A stretch of DNA of 64,000 nt, taken from NCBI GenBank assembly GCA_039105265.1, contig JAPFFF010000010.1, positions 2,604,001-2,668,000 of the forward strand, given 5' to 3'. Under the pieces are notes generated by a model that was not told the origin of the DNA, made no database searches, and saw nothing but the letters and a program-made list of their open reading frames with translations. Position numbers and translations under genes: made by a program. Numbering within the stretch: position 1 is the first letter of the stretch; every line of letters starts with the position of its first letter. Source of the stretch: Tritrichomonas musculus. Lineage: Eukaryota > Parabasalia > Tritrichomonadida > Tritrichomonadidae. Positions 63,301 through 64,000 of this stretch are shown piece by piece.

Positions 63301-63550
63301 CTTCATTAATCAAGTCATCAGGAATATCAGTTGATAAAGCATAATTGTTGATAACATAATCACGCAATCCGTTAACAGCTTCATTCAATTGTTCCTTAGT
63401 GATTCCATTTCCGTTTGAAATCCCTACGTTTCCGTTCGATGTATCACCTTTGATAACATAATTATCGACATATCTTTTAATGTATTCGTTAATCAATCCG
63501 TCAATAGTATTTGTTTTTGTTATGTGTCCGCTCTGCTCAATCGTAAACAT
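60383..63550 (-). CDS. large fibre-like virion protein
   Basis: 1055 residues, with no signal peptide or membrane span. Repeated YALKTDI/YALKSD phrases, as in phage tail fibres, punctuate the N-terminal half. A ~50-residue module (YTSAQADEKFVDEDELAYEL, then YETKTVAEGKYALKS) occurs twice nearly unchanged, near residues 110 and 500. A second module (KNSELQLN, DDKPLSA, ASMCLT) also occurs twice. The C-terminal third is beta-rich (IGSNLHVNGKITSNG, then a compact end with YMTGKVYKHVGDEW), like a receptor-binding head. Long trimeric fibres attach virions to cells. This role is inferred from pattern, not from a named family. It is divergent to the next gene, with 22 bases between the start codons. 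Confidence 0.68.
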   Translation of the reverse strand: MFTIEQSGHITKTNTIDGLINEYIKRYVDNYVIKGDTSNGNVGISNGNGITKEQLNEAVNGLRDYVINNYALSTDIPDDLINEESLTTKINEALKGYALKTDIPEPVDLTPYYTSAQADEKFVDEDELAYELDKYETKTVAEGKYALKSDLTNNNNIEILTYEKEYNKDAPTFLQHIGEIANDNNVLSANLCLYVLSDFFEYTKDNKLIVKTATVDNDDVEKFLHNIYIRSFDKNVLSAKLTREFVYKYVEHVMTNKTDIPTDLVNESTLNETLKGYAMKTDIPEVLKNSELQLNIKELLPDEMFQKLMAEDDKPLSAQASMCLTSIAVNEGFQSALDDCAERYVPKDDLKNYITRDNLNVSTEYTIEIKTYMFPNIGPVPEEYEENGMDTSHVLPFKEGTHLVGYKLDNSSNIFHFDIRFKTNELYADDEYNVKQHEAEGFESEGEYFELVWDEFTGAIYDKYQYLPITITLAETNDELALKSEIPEPVDLTAYYTSAQADEKFVDEDELAYELDKYETKTVAEGKYALKSECDNNLGEYRKKNDLTYSAKYIPLTVEYKDEIIDSGDIEAKQTAHIEFCEGSKLVGKMLSQANLPEVIQDIDIIFKTDEIIKNIDSVDNPGNYNWHMMYLSREPDVVIAWDDINGILYGVHSGIPAIGSVIIDSAFKVIPEDKLLLHKDLNEYILKNSELQLNPKEQLPEEVIQKMMDNDDKPLSAKASMCLTNIMANEALQVSLDSCDERCVLKEGDSTITGTLSILNANTTDSTFTNSLIFGRSSTENEAATLSFFDNSGALGVVGNENLINWNTTNTTFYNNIVLFYSKLEIGSKEPNGLLVYQENPNLCESNIVIGLNSAKCAKIQYYNQGNSAYYRILFDNSNIFSYEVSTTGRSTIIGSNLHVNGKITSNGSNTITHYSPIESSMNSVSDFVIGSPVYMTGKVYKHVGDEWIPSTADDTTDCICSVKTSGTWKEYVGICVRIDDKNKCITFSSHGDYMVRVNDSSCYSIGDEVFIDNEDNKLKVLSGETAITSKIKRMTVGIITSIIDERTLAVFKE

Positions 63551-63572
63551 TCAATTTATTAGAAACTAAACA

Positions 63573-64000
63573 ATGTCAAAACAAGATAAAAATAATTCAT
63601 CTGATAGCTTTGAATTAGATTTGAGTAATATTGATGATGAAACTATATTTGATAGTGAGGTATCTAAACCTGATGATGATGAAGAACTAGAGGACCCGAT
63701 AGATTATTTTAAGAACACGTTTCTCAGTACATACAAACTAGAACACCCCAATGATTTAATTAATTTGTTGTATTTGATACAAAACAATGAATATACAGGA
63801 AGAAGTGTGGGAAAGATTCGTGAAATGAAAGTCAAGTTTCGTCGATTTGTTTCATTGATGAACAAAATCAATGCAGGTATTAAAAGTAAAGGCAATCGAT
63901 TCCTTAGTTTAAAAGAGTACACAACAGATAAAAAAAGTCTTGATATCATTATCAATTACTTCAATATTGTTGTCAACGATGATTTAAATTATAGCTCTGA
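63573..64000 (+). CDS. hypothetical protein of element 2 (3' end beyond window)
   Basis: A frame opening at MSKQDKNNSSDSFELDLSN stays open for 142 codons to the right edge. The start is very acidic (DDETIFDSEVSKPDDDEELE), followed by a helical domain (FKNTFLSTYKLEHPNDLINL, then VGKIREMKVKFRRFVSLMNK). Not recognised. Its ATG is 22 bases from that of the divergent fibre gene, so the promoters must overlap the coding starts. Confidence 0.6.
   Translation, partial: MSKQDKNNSSDSFELDLSNIDDETIFDSEVSKPDDDEELEDPIDYFKNTFLSTYKLEHPNDLINLLYLIQNNEYTGRSVGKIREMKVKFRRFVSLMNKINAGIKSKGNRFLSLKEYTTDKKSLDIIINYFNIVVNDDLNYSS

Larger units (their letters stand above)
51789..64000. mobile_element. Polinton/Maverick-type element 2 (right end beyond window)
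   Basis: Parts in order: two small genes; a packaging ATPase, a tiny membrane protein and three small genes on the minus strand; a protein-primed polymerase; an HNH endonuclease; a large fibre-like protein (minus); and a further gene running off the edge. A start at AGTTAACGGTTGCTAC near 51789 is inferred from where the integrase of element 1 stops making sense and from the AG start usual for Polintons. Apart from about one break in the polymerase it looks whole as far as seen, so it is young. Base composition is less AT-rich than the flanking transposon nest. Capsid genes, if present, lie beyond the window, so a Polinton-like virus relic is an alternative name. Confidence 0.75.

Noticed and set aside
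1-64000. tRNA, rRNA, snRNA genes and spliceosomal introns
   Set aside because: No cloverleaf-like GC-rich patch, rRNA core or trichomonad intron signal (ACTAAC..CACAG) was noticed while reading; short RNA genes could still be missed without a covariance search.

Overview
The window looks like nuclear DNA of a trichomonad (parabasalid) protist, most likely an AT-rich relative of Trichomonas such as Tritrichomonas; this is inferred from content, since no marker gene is present. Supporting signs are intronless genes in very AT-rich spacers, TCA[C/T]TTT-like initiators a few bases before several start codons, a BspA-like leucine-rich repeat protein, a glycine-rich PF12810-type protein, a Pmp-like repeat fragment, a huge membrane nucleotide cyclase with PAS domain, and Polinton-type elements.

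Host part (1-33.9 kb). In order: a BspA-like LRR protein with a 36-residue Glu-rich tandem repeat (minus, runs off the left edge); a 3553-residue SPRY/HECT ubiquitin ligase; a frameshifted BTB-like/coiled-coil/Gly-rich gene; a CAMK-type protein kinase; a secreted LCAT-family acyltransferase/phospholipase; a coiled-coil protein of unknown role; a broken Pmp-like surface-protein gene cut by a short inverted-repeat element; and a 1602-residue adenylyl-cyclase-type protein. Nothing links these genes into one pathway. The spacers carry a 28-bp perfect palindrome, a 38-bp perfect inverted repeat and a GC-rich hAT-like terminus.

Transposon nest (33.9-47.4 kb). An outer hAT-like element (33889-45698) was opened by at least four insertions, two of which carry further insertions. 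These are a 5.07-kb hAT transposon (TIR TATAGCATCTTGTTAAG, 8-bp duplication ATTAATAG) holding a 1.38-kb element (duplication CATTGATA); a 3.1-kb element with long inverted ends, 14 copies of TTTCAAATCGGCCC and a broken ubiquitin-specific-protease-like gene, itself holding a 679-bp element (duplication GTAGTTTC); a 1.85-kb element flanked by TA; and a 569-bp element sitting in a poly-T tract. A MULE transposase fragment follows.

Virus-like part (47.4-64 kb). Two Polinton/Maverick-type elements with different protein-primed DNA polymerases meet near 51.79 kb. The first shows PolB and an integrase end; the second, which seems to sit inside the first, shows a packaging ATPase, several small genes including one 43-residue membrane protein, a PolB with an embedded HNH module, a NUMOD/HNH endonuclease and a large fibre-like protein, and runs off the right edge. 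Capsid genes are not in view. No tRNA, rRNA or CRISPR array was recognised.
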